The position numbers and the translations under genes are program-made. Below are positions 43,514 to 56,425 of a stretch of 64,000 nt of DNA, in pieces; the stretch's first letter is position 1, and each line of letters begins with the position of its first letter. The notes beneath the pieces are model-generated. The model saw only the letters and a list, made by a program, of their open reading frames with translations, searched no databases and was not told where the DNA came from. This stretch comes from Pseudofabraea citricarpa. Lineage: Eukaryota; Ascomycota; Leotiomycetes; Helotiales; Dermateaceae. The stretch covers positions 434,001 to 498,000 of the forward strand of contig JAPWGK010000013.1 of the NCBI GenBank assembly GCA_029641185.1, given 5' to 3'.

Positions 43514-46500
43514 CTAGTATTGACGCTGGGGCTGCCAGAATCTCTGAGTTGAAGTCGTTTGCTTCTCTTCACTTTGTCCGGGGTATTGGTTTTCTAAAAT
43601 CATATCTCCTCCATGCTGCTGGTACATACTCTGGTAACCATCATCGCCATACGTATAACCGCTATCTTCATACCAAGGTTCTTGCTGCTCCACTTCATAT
43701 GCCAAATCTTGTGCGGCCCAGTATCTGTCGTCAACGTGTCCATAGTCGCTGATATTTTCAAGCTCGTCTTGAAAAGTTTCCAGAATTTGCTCTCTCTCGG
43801 TGTAACCAGGCCCAGAAACATATGTACCAGGTGACCTTTCGATTCCAGCGTCTTCGAAGTCTTCAAGGTCATCCTCTTCAGCCTGTGTTCCGAGATTTAT
43901 ATCAAGTTCATGGTTAGACATGAGTGAAGTGGGGTGTTGGCTGAATTCGTTGCGCGGGTTCATCTGTTGGATATACAGTGGCTTTGTCTCGTTTGCAATC
44001 CGCGGTGTAGTATTTGTACTCTCTAGAGTAATTCCGATATTGGCTAATCTGGAAAGGCTTCGAACACGTACCCCGTATGGATTGAGAGTCTGGGCTTCAT
44101 CTGACAAATGCCGGTTGAGTGGAACAGATGGCAACCTTTCCGTACTTGGGCTTACTTGATCTGGTTGCTGCAAAATACCGGCCTGCATGTTTCTTGTGGC
44201 AATGGATGATACATCGTTGATAATAGTTTCGTCTTCCAGGTCATGCTGTTGCACCTGCCCAGGTGTGGCCTTTGATATATGCTCTGGCGCATGCGTATCA
44301 CCAGTGAGTGTTGCAGAGCTTTCTTTCCTTCTGATAGTTGGCCTGATGATATCGATCTCACGGTCCATAGAGTAGTCCAAGGGCTTTTTATTTTCTGTAG
44401 ATGTGATCATTTCTTTATCAGTGTTTTGTGAATCAGAAGAATGATGCCTCTCGGCAACTCGTGTAACTGGCTGTGTGGTTGACGGTCGCTTAACTCGTGC
44501 TAATTTTCCGATCTCTTTTCGAGAAATAGGTGTACTCTTTACTTCTCTATCTGCCGTCTTATTCGATATGGTTGCAGCAGGCTCATCAGGTCGATCGGTT
44601 TCATCAGCTCTCTTCCATCCACTTTGTGAGTCACATGTCTCGATAGCGACATGATGTTCCGGTTTTTGAAGCTTTGTGAGTTCCTCTACATGTGTGTGAG
44701 GCCGTCCCGAATTATGCTTATAGCTGCGGTCCATGTGTCGCACACCCTCGCTATTATGGTAATTATCCTTGTTCGTAGCATTTGCGGCTATGGGTTTGGT
44801 TTCAAGTCCTTTTGGACTCGCTTGTATCCTTAGAGGGCAAGATGGCGGGGATAGTTGATTTGATGGTTGCCTTTCCTGTGCAATGTATGAATTGTGGTGG
44901 TCAATTCCATGTGATTTTATACCTGTATCTTTGTATATTCCAGTCTTCTCAATAGAAATGCGGACCGATTCTGGAGTGGGACTTCTACCGTACTCCAAAG
45001 ACTTTGAAACTATTTCCTCCAGTGGTTCATACTGACTCTCTGACCAAGAAATATATGTTGATGCTCCCTGGGATCGCCTACTTTCAGGTGGCGGTAGATT
45101 CTCCCAGTTGGACTTAGCAAGACTCCGGAGACGAGGAAGCGACGACCTGTCAGGAGACCGTGATAGCTCAAAATTCCGCGTCGACTTGTCTGAGACGTCC
45201 ATTGATCTAGGATTGATCTGCTTACTTCTCGAAGAGCCGCGTCCTCCCAACCCGCCTTTACCGTCAAGTGAAATTTGCTGGTTTACAAGGCTCTGTGACC
45301 TCCTTGCTTTTTCTTGATCAATCCTCTCTTTCAAAGGCGATCTAGAGTCTGTAAAGAATTTCGACGTCGCTTTCGACAAATTTTCTCGATTTTCTCTGCC
45401 TTTCTCGTGTGTTGTTGTTTGCATTGGATCATCATCTAACATGTAACTGTGTCTGGAATTGCGCAGGAATTCCATTTCGGAAAATGCAAGGTCGGGTACT
45501 GCTGTGGAATCAGATCTAAGATAGAAATAAAGCTTTTCGAATTACCACTCACATCCTCGGCGTGGGTTTGAAGAAGACACTCTCCCGTTATTGAAGATTC
45601 CAAGGCTTGCGGAAGGGCGTATCTTTCAGGTTAGCCATGAAGAATGAATTGGAGGTATGACATTCTTACTGTCAATCGCTCATTGCCCACATTTTTTGAA
45701 GAGAAATTACGCATCAAATCCTCACCGGCTCTTCTTGCAGCTTCTGACGCATCCCCTCTTTTGGCCTTCTTCCTCCTTGGTTTCTTCATCTTTTCCTTTT
45801 CCTTGTCCAAGTCTCGAGTCTTATCCTTCGGCTCATAGCGGTCTTCTCGAGTTTTGTGGCGTTTTCTCTTTTCGAAGATTCCTTGCCCATCGCTTTTCTC
45901 TACCACAGCAGAGACTGATGACCCAGAAACAGAGGGTTCTGGTCCGTGCCTCTTTCTCGAACGATCAACAGGAGCTTGTCCAGAGTCTTTCTGATATCCC
46001 TTCTCTTTTTCGCTCGGATTCGGTTGTCTTGGAGGATCTGCAACAGCCTTTTCATGGTCCTTCTGACCTGTCTTTTCTTTTTTTCCCGCCTTCGAATTGT
46101 TTGGCAGCATAGGAGCGTCTAAGAGAGAGCTATCTGATGAGTGGTGTTTTCGTCTAGCTTTATGTTGACTGGCGGCAGACACTTCCCGGTCTCGATTGAC
46201 CCTACGGGCCTTGGGAACGTGTTGTAATTTCTGTGATTTATGCTGATGTTCTACACCTCGACGGTCGTCAGTCCACATCTTTCTCGCAGCGTCAAGTCTA
46301 CCAACAGCCACAGCTTACTTTCGTAGGATTGCGGTGCTTTAGGCTTGTCCTCCGTCGTCCCCATCTCAGCCTCTGTGCGCGCCAGCCATCTCTGAACATA
46401 ATTGTCGCTTTGGCTCAATGGGGGTCGGTTGAGGAGTGAAGTCCGATTCGATACGCTGTCGTGCCTATGATTCGACCGGGGAATTTTATTTCGAGCTTTG

Positions 46501-46634
46501 TTTCTGTCCTTGTCTCTGCGATGCGAATCATCTTCAGCACCTACAGCATTGTCACTACGGCGATGCCCGTGATGTCTTGCAGCTGTATTGCGAATGCTGT
46601 GACCTGTCCGTGTGGAGTCGTCGTGCCGGTCCAT
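43514..46634 (-). CDS. Large disordered conserved fungal protein, function unknown
   Basis: Probably one multi-exon gene. Secure exons are 43514-45498 (LPDLAFSEMEFLRNSRHS...), 45553-45622 (IRPSASLGIFNNGRVSSSNPRRG) and one ending at 45670 (KNVGNERLT), which is open up to about 46300. The likely first exon starts at the ATG at 46634 (MDRHDDSTRTGHS) and runs to SYESK near 46313. The junction between these last two segments could not be resolved: the apparent donor/acceptor pair leaves under 40 bp and does not keep frame. The protein is hydrophilic and rich in Lys, Arg, Ser and Glu, with basic clusters (KMKKPRRKKAKRGD) that look like nuclear localisation signals, and an acidic tail rich in Tyr and Gln. 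No enzyme domain or membrane segment is visible. It ends 118 bp from the lyase gene in convergent orientation. Confidence 0.6.
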
Positions 46635-48933
46635 GACAGCAGATGCTTCAGAATGACATTTACAGCAATGAGATAACGCTGCACAGAATCTATGCAATAT
46701 GGAATGTGGTTCGAATCTTTGGAGCACGTATTGAGAACAAGGGAAAAGAGAAGCATTGAATTATTGTTGATGAACATGAGTACGAAATGGTTCCTACCTT
46801 GTTTGGTACCAACTTAGGTAGGCACAGCTGATGCGTGCTTACCAGATTTGGTAGGAATGACTTTGAAGTAGGCATCAAGCATGATAGATACCACGACTCA
46901 CCAGTAGATAGTATTCTAGCCTATTGATCTTTAGAAATGATGCTTTCATCTCCCTCTTGTCTGTCCCAGGGAGAAGTGCTTAAGACAACGAGTGCTCGAT
47001 TGTGTTGAAGGGAACAAAACGTCGCACTCTCTTCGGCTTCACCACCACACATACAGCAAGCAGACTAACTGAAGAGAGACAAAGGGCTTACGCGGGTTGG
47101 TGCCCGAGATTCCCCGTCACTCAAGAGAAGTAACGAGTAATTCTCCTGTCTTGCTCTCCCGTTCTCGATTGATTAAGAGTCTCAAGATGCAACTCCGAGA
47201 ACAAGAACAGCCAAGGCCATGTCTTGTAACACTCGTACTCTTTCACTGGATCCCCCGTATGTATGCAGCGGAAAGCGTCGTTGTCCCTGCATTGTCATGT
47301 TGACTCCACCGGCCTGGGCCCGTACCGTACGAGACGAAGTGCAGCAGGTTCATGTAGGTCGGCGGTCTTGAAAAAGGTCGAGGGTCCAAACAAGCGGTGT
47401 GAGGGCCATTCACAACAGCCCTATGAAGACACGATTTCGCATATGCAGTGTAACTCATACGACGGTTAGACTGCTGCACGATACAGAACACTGGCAGGAA
47501 CTTGTCTGGAGTCTGAAGTTTGAAATCAAGTCTATCACATGACACATGCCGCATGCATCTTCACTATCTGCAAACATATTCAACTCCATGTTGTGAAACC
47601 TGAGCAATAAGACATTCATTACACAACAGCATCTGGCAGATTTCAGAAGAAGAAGGAGAAGGCTCTGCAGCTGTCCACGGACCGTGACATATGATCGATC
47701 TGTTGGGAGAAGGATTGGAGAGGCCTCCGGCATGCTGTCGATTGGAGGATTTGCAGACTGTCAATCGCATGGTTGTATCAGAGTGCAACAGGTTAATCTC
47801 GACGGTGTACAAAGGATCGAAGGACCTGGAGAGCGGTGGGATGAACATAGCATAGCGTAGCATACTGTGGGTTGTTTGTTTTGTTAGCAAGGTGAGGTGG
47901 TTATGGTTGTTTGTGGTTGTGGTCTTGGAGAGAAAAGCGAGGTGCTCGGAGCGTCGACGTCAGGAGGAAAGTAGCTGGAACACGTGGAGTCTTCGGCGGT
48001 TATATGGGAGAGCAAAGACGAAAAGTAAGCTCATGGCTCTTGCTCATGGCCACATGCGTGAGGCCAGATACTCCTGTAAAGTTGTGTAAAGCATGCAGGC
48101 CCCGTGGAGCTACTTACTGTATGGCTTGCTACTGAGGTCCAGCTAACTGCTTATCGATAAGACCAAGACCAGCTCTCAAGGTTCTGGCAATCTTCTTTTG
48201 CATCCGACAGCACAGCTCACAACCCCTGCTCCCCTGTTCCCCGATGGAGAGATGAACGCCAGACCGAAGAGCAGACAGAGAGCACAAGAGAGCACACCTG
48301 CAGCTCGGATCACTGGAGCATTGGGAGCTCCCAATATTGCCCGCAAACCACTCAACCTGCATGATACAGTAGGTACTCGGTGAAAGGTTGGGCGAGAACC
48401 CTCGTTAAACTCGTGAGACATCCAGAGCAACAATAATACCGTGTACGACCAACCACAACCATAACCATAACCACCACCACCATCACCATCACCATCACCA
48501 TCACCATCAAAGTGAGGGCTTGCAGGAGGAGGATGGTGCGGCATTAGTTTTGGATGGCAGGCATCTCCCATACAGCAACTTTCAAGAGCAATCAATCATG
48601 TCATATGCACAAGGGCGCCCGGTCCAGCGCCACCAGCAGCCAGTTGCTCCATAGGACGAGGAGGCTTTTGAAGCTGCTTTCAGCCGGCTTGCCCTTCTTC
48701 ATCGGCAGCTGCGCCTTGACGAGAGATGCGAGGGCCGCTGGAATGGAAAAACCTTGTTCGCACTGTGCAGCGTGTGCTGAGCAGAGGGCGATCACGACAT
48801 GTCACTGGCTGGCCGGGGTGAGCGATGCAGTATGGCGAAAAAAGTTAACTTTTGCACTCGTAACGGCGGAGTCGGGCAGGGCAGCCTGGGAGGGATTGCG
48901 ATTGCGATGATGGTGGTGGTGGTGGTGGTGGTT

Positions 48934-48973
<40 letters not shown>

Positions 48974-50141
48974 CAATGGTAATAATAATTGCCGTGTTAT
49001 GGCGGATGCTGGGTAGGTGATGCAAGAGCGGTTCGGAGTACAGTGATGTGAAGCAATAACTAACAGTCAAGCATGGCAAGCAGCGGCAAGAAACAGAATA
49101 GAAGCACAGGTTGCAGCTTGCAGGTGGTAGGTCGCAGGTCGCAGGCCGCAGGCAGGGTCAGCTTCTAGGCTTCAATGGTCGTTTGGAAGGGGGGTTAGGT
49201 ACTGTAGAGAGAGGTATGTACAGTGGTGTAGGTACTGCAGACAGGTAGATAGGTAGGGGGTTGATAGGGTAGAAGGTAGGTACTGTAGGTAAGTAATAGG
49301 CTTCCTACAGTACAGTACAGTACAGTACTACTGTATCTATCACTGTCCCCAACCACCAATGACCACCCACACCACCACTACAAACCACTACAACCACCCA
49401 CACCAACACACCCCAACACACCCACCGTTCCATCGCTACCCTTCCCTACCCTTCCCTACCCTACCTACCCTACCCAACCCTCCCCTACAGCACAGTACAG
49501 CACCCTCCCCTACCTACAGCAGCACCCTCCCCTCCTCCCCCCCCCTCCCCTGCCCTGTCTCGCGCAGGCTCCCACAATAATTCACTGCCCTCCAGTGCCT
49601 CCACTGAGTTCAAAGCTCTCCCACCACCCTCCCCCCCGCTAGTCCCCATTCGCTTGATGAGGGGTCGATAAGTCTCTGCCCTGCCCCGCTTACAGTAGTC
49701 TGCTCTCTGCTCCTCCTATCATCCTCATATACTTGTCATTCCCACTTTCCTGGCCGCAAAATCTCTTCATCCTCTCTACAGTACTTCCGCACACTGTCCT
49801 TTCTGTCCTTTGACTGAATACATTTGCGCCTCTCAAGAAATCTTCAATTCCATCAACGACACGCACCAAACAACCTCTCACACCCTCTCTCATTTATCTC
49901 ATCTTCAAGAAGTTCGTTGATCTCCTGCTTGCTCGCGCTGACCTTTGCTTCCTCGATCTTGTCCTCAATTCATGCTTTGCTCTCAGCGAAGTGCCTGTTC
50001 TGCCTCGATGTATCTTTCTTTGCGTAATGATGCGCGTCCCGTCCGTTCCTATACACAACACCGCGATGCCGCGTACTTTTGTGTGAATGCGCGCGGAGAT
50101 TGAGACTTTCAGCCAGGTTCACGAGATATCAACAATCAATC
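46635..50141. other. 3.5-kb repeat-rich spacer and leader of the RRM gene
   Basis: No credible gene. Simple repeats include a CCATCA array (about 48473-48510), GTG/ATG arrays (about 48909-48972), GTAGG/TACTG-type repeats (about 49190-49300), CAGTA direct repeats (about 49305-49328) and pyrimidine-rich CCCTACC blocks (49430-49560). The last 400 bp are CT-rich, typical of a strongly expressed fungal promoter and 5' UTR. A non-coding RNA could lie here but nothing in the sequence proves it. Confidence 0.5.
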
Positions 50142-50843
50142 ATGTCTAAACTCTTCATTGGGTAAGTCGATCCAACTCCCTCATCCTGATCGCAAGCTAA
50201 CCAACCAACCACAGAGGCCTCGCATGGCACACGGATGAGAATGCTCTCCGTCAAAAGTTCGAGGAGTTCGGTGCCGTTGAGGAAGCCGTAAGCCAAGCCT
50301 CTTCTCGGGACACCGCAGTGCCGTACTAATGCGTCACTCAGGTTGTCGTCAAGGACCGTGATACTGGCCGCAGCCGTGGCTTTGGATTCGTCCGCTACGG
50401 ACAAGATGCCGATGCCGATGCCGCCATCGCTGCCATGAACAACGTCGAGTAAGTCATCATCCCGCAACCTGGGTTTCATCAACGAGCTAACATCACATCA
50501 AGGTTCGACGGCCGTCAAATCAGAGTTGACAAAGCCAGCGAGCGTGGCTCCGGCGGCGGTGGATTCGGTGGTGGACGTGGAGGTGGTGGTGGAGGATACG
50601 GCGGTGGCCGTGGAGGTGGTGGATATGGTGGTGGCCGTGGAGGCTACTCCGGCGGTGGAGGTGGATACGGTGGTGGTGAGGGCGGATACGGTGGTGGACA
50701 AGGTGGCTACGGTGGTGGCGGTGAGTTTCCTAATTGACGCTGTCTCTCGAGATGCATACTGACTATCAGACAAAGGATACTCCGGCGGTGGTGGCGGATA
50801 CGGTGGTGGTGAGCAGCAGGGAGGCCAGCGCGGCTGGAACTAA
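50142..50843 (+). CDS. Glycine-rich RNA-binding protein (single RRM)
   Basis: Five exons (50142-50161, 50215-50287, 50342-50448, 50503-50720, 50770-50843) give 163 aa. The RRM occupies residues 1-80, with RNP2 KLFIGGL split by the first intron and RNP1 RGFGFVRY. It is followed by a Gly/Tyr/Arg tail of [14 protein letters not shown] repeats ending GGQRGWN. The layout matches the GRP/CIRBP type, which binds RNA and responds to cold or stress. A first exon of only 20 bp ending in the RNP2 motif is a known arrangement in this family. The last intron has two AG acceptors six bases apart (after 50769 or 50775), so two isoforms differing by two residues are possible. Confidence 0.93.
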
Positions 50844-51565
50844 AGAGCTCTCGTCTTGATGGCCCCATCAGACCCCCGATCGACCCAACTGAACTAAACT
50901 GAAAGAACGATAAAAAGGAGAATCCTCGCCGCCCGTGTTGTTTGCTCGTTTCCCGTCACGAGGACAAAGAAAAAGAAAATTTTAATGGACGAAGTTTTTA
51001 CAAAAAGAGTTTCTTACTTGACCTCGATTGCCGTTGTAGTACGAGCCTTCTTCTTTTCGCCAATCTCCAGATACGATACTTCTTTTGCCTTTGCTCTGCT
51101 CTGCTCTCTCTCTGCTCGGAGTTTGGGGGGTTGGTCTGGTCTCTGGTCTGGTCTGGTCCGGGATGGAATGGTATGACACCTGGCTGGGGCCGGGGTTTGG
51201 CCACCATACACATACCTAAAGTGTTTTTTTCCTCTTTTTCCTTGTTTGCCTCGAATGACAGCTGCGAAATTAAATGAATGAATGGAAATCATAAAGTTCG
51301 CTCAACCTAAACTACTCTCACCTGATCTGATCTGATGTGACGTGAAGTGAAGTGAAGTGAAGTGACGTGATCCTAATTGTACATGTGTACTTGTCTTTCC
51401 CTTGAACTCTGGCATTATAGTCTTTGGTTGATTTGTGCTGTGATCTTCTGCCAGGGAGGCTTCTATACTGACTGCCTTGTATGCGTGTGCCTACTTGTCA
51501 TTCAGGGGGAGACAGCCATCCATACATGTCGTTGCGAGGAATGGATATAGATATGGATAGGCAAG

Positions 51566-51596
<31 letters not shown>

Positions 51597-52170
51597 TGAT
51601 TACAATAAACGAACGAACGATAGGCAGATAGATATTCTCCTCTTGTCTACCATTTACCATTTACCATTTACCATTTGCCATTTAGCAATCAATCAAGCAG
51701 GCGAGCAGGCGAGCATCGGAATCACCACCATCATCACCAGGACGCACGCAGGAGGACCTTTTTACTACATTCGTGCTTGGTTTTTTTCTTTCTTTCATTT
51801 TTGGGGGTCTTTCACACTGCTTATTCTTGCTTGCTTGATGCATATGCCTATTACGCTTATGCCAATGGAATCGAGCGAGCTACAACTTTTTACGCCCACG
51901 TCTATTTCATCTCAATTCATTTCGAAAGTCAACTCCGCGTCCACGCCCACGCCCATGCCCATGCCCACGTCCGCCTCCATATGCGCATCCAGCTCCATCT
52001 CCATCTCCATCTCCATCGCCGCGTGGAAGATTGCATCAAATAATAAGCCAAGGTGATGCACGTAGCGTGGTGGCCAACGTGACATCATCTCCAGATCCAA
52101 CAACAAGAACAAAGACATCCATCAGATGGAACGATAAAGCAAAAATCCATCAGCTGGCAAGGCGTCTTCT
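50844..52170. other. Spacer with simple repeats
   Basis: Convergent 3' region. Contains GTGAA pentamer repeats (about 51340-51368), an ATCT array (about 51567-51595), CATTTAC-type repeats (51650-51685) and CCCATG/CCACGC hexamers (51935-51970). Long frames here start mostly at non-ATG codons or encode repeats. No gene called. Confidence 0.55.
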
Positions 52171-53821
52171 CTAAGCGCTTGGGTCAAGAGTAACACCTGC
52201 TGCGATACTGTGTTGAGGAGGGGTGGTTAGTGAAGGTGTCCTCGGAAAGGAAGAGAGGATAACTTACGTGGCCCATCCGATCAATCGCCAATGCTTCTCG
52301 ATACGACGAGACAGAGCGACCTTCTCTCCGACGTTTGTGCATGCGGGACTGGTCAAGACCAACTTCGCAGCATCCTGCTTGACGGCCACGACCTTGGCAC
52401 CCGTGGCTGTCGAACCAATGTTGACCATGAGAACCTCGTTCTTGGCGAGCTTTGCAACCTTGGCTTGCTTGCCATCGGCAGTCTTGACTCCCAAGAGACG
52501 ACGGAGCAGGTAGTAGTTGACTTCGATCTCAATGTAGATATCTGGGAGACGGCCCTTGAGCCCGAGAACGAAACCGACCAGGCGATCGGCACGGCACAGA
52601 GTGGGATCAATTCGGGTACCGACACCAATGAGTCCTCCGGGCACGGCATACTTCAGCTCGTTGTTCTCGGAGTTCAAGGTGACGATTCTGCTGAAGATGG
52701 GTGTGCACTTGATGGCTCCCTTCTCATCACGAGTCACGATTCCAGGTCGGATTTCAATCTCGTCCCCGATCTTTATGACACCATGGAGGATACTTCCACC
52801 AGCAACACCACCCTTCAACTCCTCAATCTCAGCACCGGGCTTGTTAACATCGAATGATCGAATGATGATCATCTGGGGGTCCTGAGTAAAGTCTCTCGGT
52901 GGTACAGGGATGGTGGATACAATAGCCTCGTTAATGGCATCGATATTGAACTTCAGTTGGGCAGAGATTGGAATAATCGGAGCTCCTCCTGCAACAGTTC
53001 CTCGAATGAACTTCAATATTGATTGGTAGTGCTGGCTTGCGCCCTCTTCTCTCATCAGATCGACCTTGTTCTGGAGAATGATGATCTTGTCAAGCTTCAT
53101 GATCTCGATAGCTGCAAGATGCTCAGAGGTTTGCGGTTGTGGGCAGGTTTCGTTTCCAGCAATCAGTAGCAGGGCGGCGTCCATGACGGCGGCACCAGAC
53201 AACATAGTACTCATGAGAATATCGTGACCTGGGCAATCGACGAACCTTCAAACAGTCAGCCTTATCCTAACAAGCACAACGGGGAACCTACGAGACGTGT
53301 CTGAGAAGGCGGTATGTGCCAGAGCAGCCATCCCGCTCGCAAGGTGGGTCAACTTCCTTCTCACTCTTGTAACTCCTGAAGCAGGTTGGTCTTGGGCAGT
53401 CCTCATTATCGCACTTGTAAATCTTTGCATTGGCATAACCAAGCTTGATGGTAATATTTCGCTCCAGCTCGTTCTTGAAACGAACAGTCTGCACACCAGA
53501 GATTGCTTTCACCACTGTGGACTTCCCGTGCGCGACGTGTCCAATCGTACCGATATTGATGGTTGCTTGTCTTGCGATAATCTCAGGCGTGAGCGGTGTG
53601 AGCGTCTTCACGTCCAGGTCTTTTGGCTCTGTCTGCGGTGGTAATGTTGGACGTATGATTGCTGGTGCGGCCTCTTTGCGGTTGTCCTTCTTTAATGCCG
53701 ACTTTATTGGCTTCTCGTCCAATTCCTCCACATGGTCATCGTAATCCTGAACCTGGGATCCGGCATCAGACTCAGAGTCCGAGTCCATATCGTTCCCGTA
53801 TCTATCTCCATTCGCAGCCAT
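52171..53821 (-). CDS. GCD11: eIF2 gamma subunit (GCD11)
   Basis: Three exons (53292-53821, 52268-53245, 52171-52207; introns 46 and 60 bp) give 514 aa. It is the GTPase subunit of eIF2 that delivers initiator tRNA to the 40S subunit. Signatures are an acidic N-terminal extension, G1 [12 protein letters not shown], a zinc ribbon built on [11 protein letters not shown] and PPCERDGC, G3 DCPGHD just after the first intron, G4 NKVD, and G5-like [12 protein letters not shown]. Domains II and III follow and end [12 protein letters not shown]. The ATG at 53821 (MAANGDRYG) is preferred; the frame extends upstream to 54031 only from a GTG. The last exon is 12 codons including the stop ([11 protein letters not shown]). 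Confidence 0.97.
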
Positions 53822-54454
53822 GTTGGGTGGTTTGCAGATTCCTATGAATCGCGTGGCGGGGTTGATTGTAGTGTAAAATCGATCTCGAGTAGGGTTTTCT
53901 GGTGCGGGAAATTCTTGGAGGACGTCAGTACTTCGGTTCTGTGCCCAGTGGAGATCTGAGATCGGGATGTCTTTTCTGACCTGGGATGGAAGCGCAAGAC
54001 GTGAGCGTGTGAGTCTGGATCGAATTTCCACTGTTCTAGATAAATTCGCACGTATCTTTCAAAATCTCGTGGGATGACTCAAATGGGAACCGATTAAAAC
54101 AGCCACGCGCTAGTCAGTTCAGTCGGTATTCACTTGTAGTAGTGCAAAGCAAAAGAAGCACCTATTATAAAGCCCGTTCAGGTCTGGTGATTTTACAAGC
54201 TCAGAGTTCAACGTTTGATTTATTCTTGCAATATCTGCCAACAATTATGTTTCTGGGTGTGGTTTTTTGCACATTAGCTGTTCCACTTGCATTTTAGACG
54301 TTGCTTCAAGCGAGCCTGCGGAGCCGCAACATCTCAACCTAGGGAGTGATAGTCTTCAGCTCCTTCCAGCTTCGACAGATAGATGTAAGACTTGCAGCTT
54401 TACTTTCTCCTCGACAGTCTCTTCTTTTTGTTCGAAGTCCCTTTCCTGGGCACG
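53822..54454. other. Divergent promoter: eIF2-gamma / DUF1640 protein
   Basis: 633 bp between two divergent conserved genes, presumably both promoters and 5' UTRs. CT-rich stretches precede the start at 54455. Nothing else recognised. Confidence 0.5.
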
Positions 54455-55299
54455 ATGGCACCCGCTGGATTGGCCTCTGCGCAGCTTCTGCCAAGGTTCT
54501 TGCTGCCCCGCCTTAGCTGGCAAGCTGGCCCAGCACAACAGCATGCTGTACGAGCAATAAGCACCATATCTTCCAGCTATGCTGCTAGCAACTCTGGGGG
54601 GAGTAGACCTGTCTCTGCCAGACAGCGGGCAGCTCCTAGACAGCGATTAAGCATACTCCAGAACCCGGCGCATCACCGAGCTTTTCATGCAACACCACGG
54701 CAGCAGCGTGACCATCACTTCGATACACTCAAGTTTGTGCAGCGTCTGCAAGAGGAGGGTTTCACAGAGGCACAATCGGTGGCTATGATGAAGGTGTTGA
54801 GCGATGTCATCGAGGAAAGGTTAGGTTTCTCTGGCCGTACAACTCGCTCCCGCTGATTATTAGGTACAGCATCCAAAACCTTACTCGAACTATGGTACTC
54901 CGCGAAGATCAAGCAAAGGCAACATACACGCAGAAGGTAGACTTTGCTAAACTACGCTCTGAGCTTCTGGCTGCCGACTCCACCGAATCATCTACCACGC
55001 GAGCCTCGCATGAACGCCTCACCAACGACCTTGCGAAATTGAACAGCAGGTTGAGAGATGAGATTAGCAGGACGCAAGCATCCGTGAGGTTGGATCTGAA
55101 TTTGGAGAAGGGCAGGATACGAGAGGAAGCCAATGTGCAAGAACTCAAGATCAAAGAGACCGAGACCAAGATTGAGCAGGAAGTCGCTGGACTGAGGGAG
55201 AAGTTGGAGGCCGTCAAGTTCCAGACCCTCCAATGGTTGATGGGTGTTTGTACTGGTACGGCAGCCCTCATATTGGGTGCTTGGAGATTGTTGATGTAG
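54455..55299 (+). CDS. DUF1640 / FMP32-MCUR1-like mitochondrial protein
   Basis: Two exons (54455-54819 and 54864-55299, 44-bp intron) give 266 aa. The N-terminus is a mitochondrial presequence rich in Arg, Ala and Ser (MAPAGLASAQLLPRFLLPRL, then RAFHATPRQQRDHHFDT). The conserved core HHFDTLKFVQRLQEEGFTEAQ leads into a long coiled coil (about residues 130-240: VDFAKLRSELL, LNSRLRDEISRTQASVRLDL, ETKIEQEVAGLREKLEAVK). A single C-terminal membrane helix follows (TLQWLMGVCTGTAALILGAWRLL). This is the layout of yeast Fmp32 and animal MCUR1/CCDC90B, inner-membrane proteins linked to cytochrome c oxidase assembly or calcium-uniporter scaffolding. Confidence 0.92.
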
Positions 55300-56425
55300 A
55301 GGTCTGGCTTCTTTACAATAACACTTTCAATGGACTTCAGTCCGCTGCGTACAATGTTCTATGCAGCCCGGAGACTATGCCCAGAGCAAGGCCTGGTCAT
55401 TTCCTGTAATAAGTTGATACCTTGGTGGTGTGTTTACATGAGTGAAGGGGTTTGCGAGGATATGGCCGATCTCGGACACCGTCATGGACCACATTTCAGG
55501 TTCTGCTCTGAGAGAATCAAGTGTTCACTCTGAAAGCTTTGAAAGCTAAGCTGAACCGCATGGAATGAAAGAAGCAAGCTGGGCATGTTTCTGTCTGTCT
55601 TTGGTATATGCATAGCTTCAATTATCTACCTGCTTAGTACAATCAAGTAGTTGTTTTTAGAATGACTTAGTAGATCAATTCACAATATTCTCTTAACACA
55701 AGACATCAAGTCGATCTCAGTTACACATACATCTTGGTATACTTGTGGCTTGGTAATATGTAGAGTGTGTTCTATCTTTAGGTGTTTTCTATCTTGTTCT
55801 TTTTTTCTTTCTCCTGTCTTCAACTCTTCAGTAACTGTATGCTTTGTATCTGCTTTGTGATATTCAGTCAGTGTGTGTCTTCAGGCCATCAGAGATAAGC
55901 CAGCTTGTTGTTGCATTTGACTAGGCCTTTAGAAAATGTTTGTCTACGCTCAACCAAGTTAGGTTGCGAAGCAGACTACATACCATAGATAGGTACTACA
56001 GGAGGGACGCCTTGTATAAGCACTGGCGTATCACATGCCCACATATCACATGTCCATGTGTCCATGTGTTTCACGTGACGGTTTTTTCCAAATCGTGTTA
56101 GGTTCGGTCGTCGTGTGCGATAATAATTTTTTTTTTCTATCTTTAGAAGCAATACGGTAACTATCAATAGGTATACTGAAGAAATTTCTTCTTTGTGTTT
56201 ATCTGTTTGTTTCTGTCGTTCTTAACTGTTCTGGTTCTGTCTCCCCTCCACTGAGAACCGCGCCGAAACGAATATCGATATTGTAAAAAGCAAAGCTGGC
56301 ACCATCCGGTCTAGATTGCCTCTTCGATTCTGCTCTTCCCCCTTCCCCCTTCCCCCGATATACCTCAAACAACATATCCTCAAATCCACCCCACTCCAGC
56401 TTGACTATGAGGAGAACCTGCAAGT
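55300..56425. other. Convergent spacer
   Basis: AT-rich 3' flanks with tracts of T. A 67-codon frame (55330-55533) and others have no recognisable content. No RNA gene identified. Confidence 0.5.

Noticed and set aside
46705..46730. GGTTCGAATCT resembling a tRNA B box
   Set aside because: No pairing T stem, acceptor stem or A box around it.
48473..48972. Regularly spaced short repeats (CCATCA, ATG)
   Set aside because: Simple microsatellites without spacers; not a CRISPR array.
50498..50773. Minus-strand frame of Thr/Ser repeats
   Set aside because: Antisense shadow of the glycine repeats of the RRM protein.
53842..54051. N-terminal extension of eIF2-gamma to 54031
   Set aside because: Starts at GTG and adds residues absent from the family; the ATG at 53821 gives the expected acidic N-terminus.
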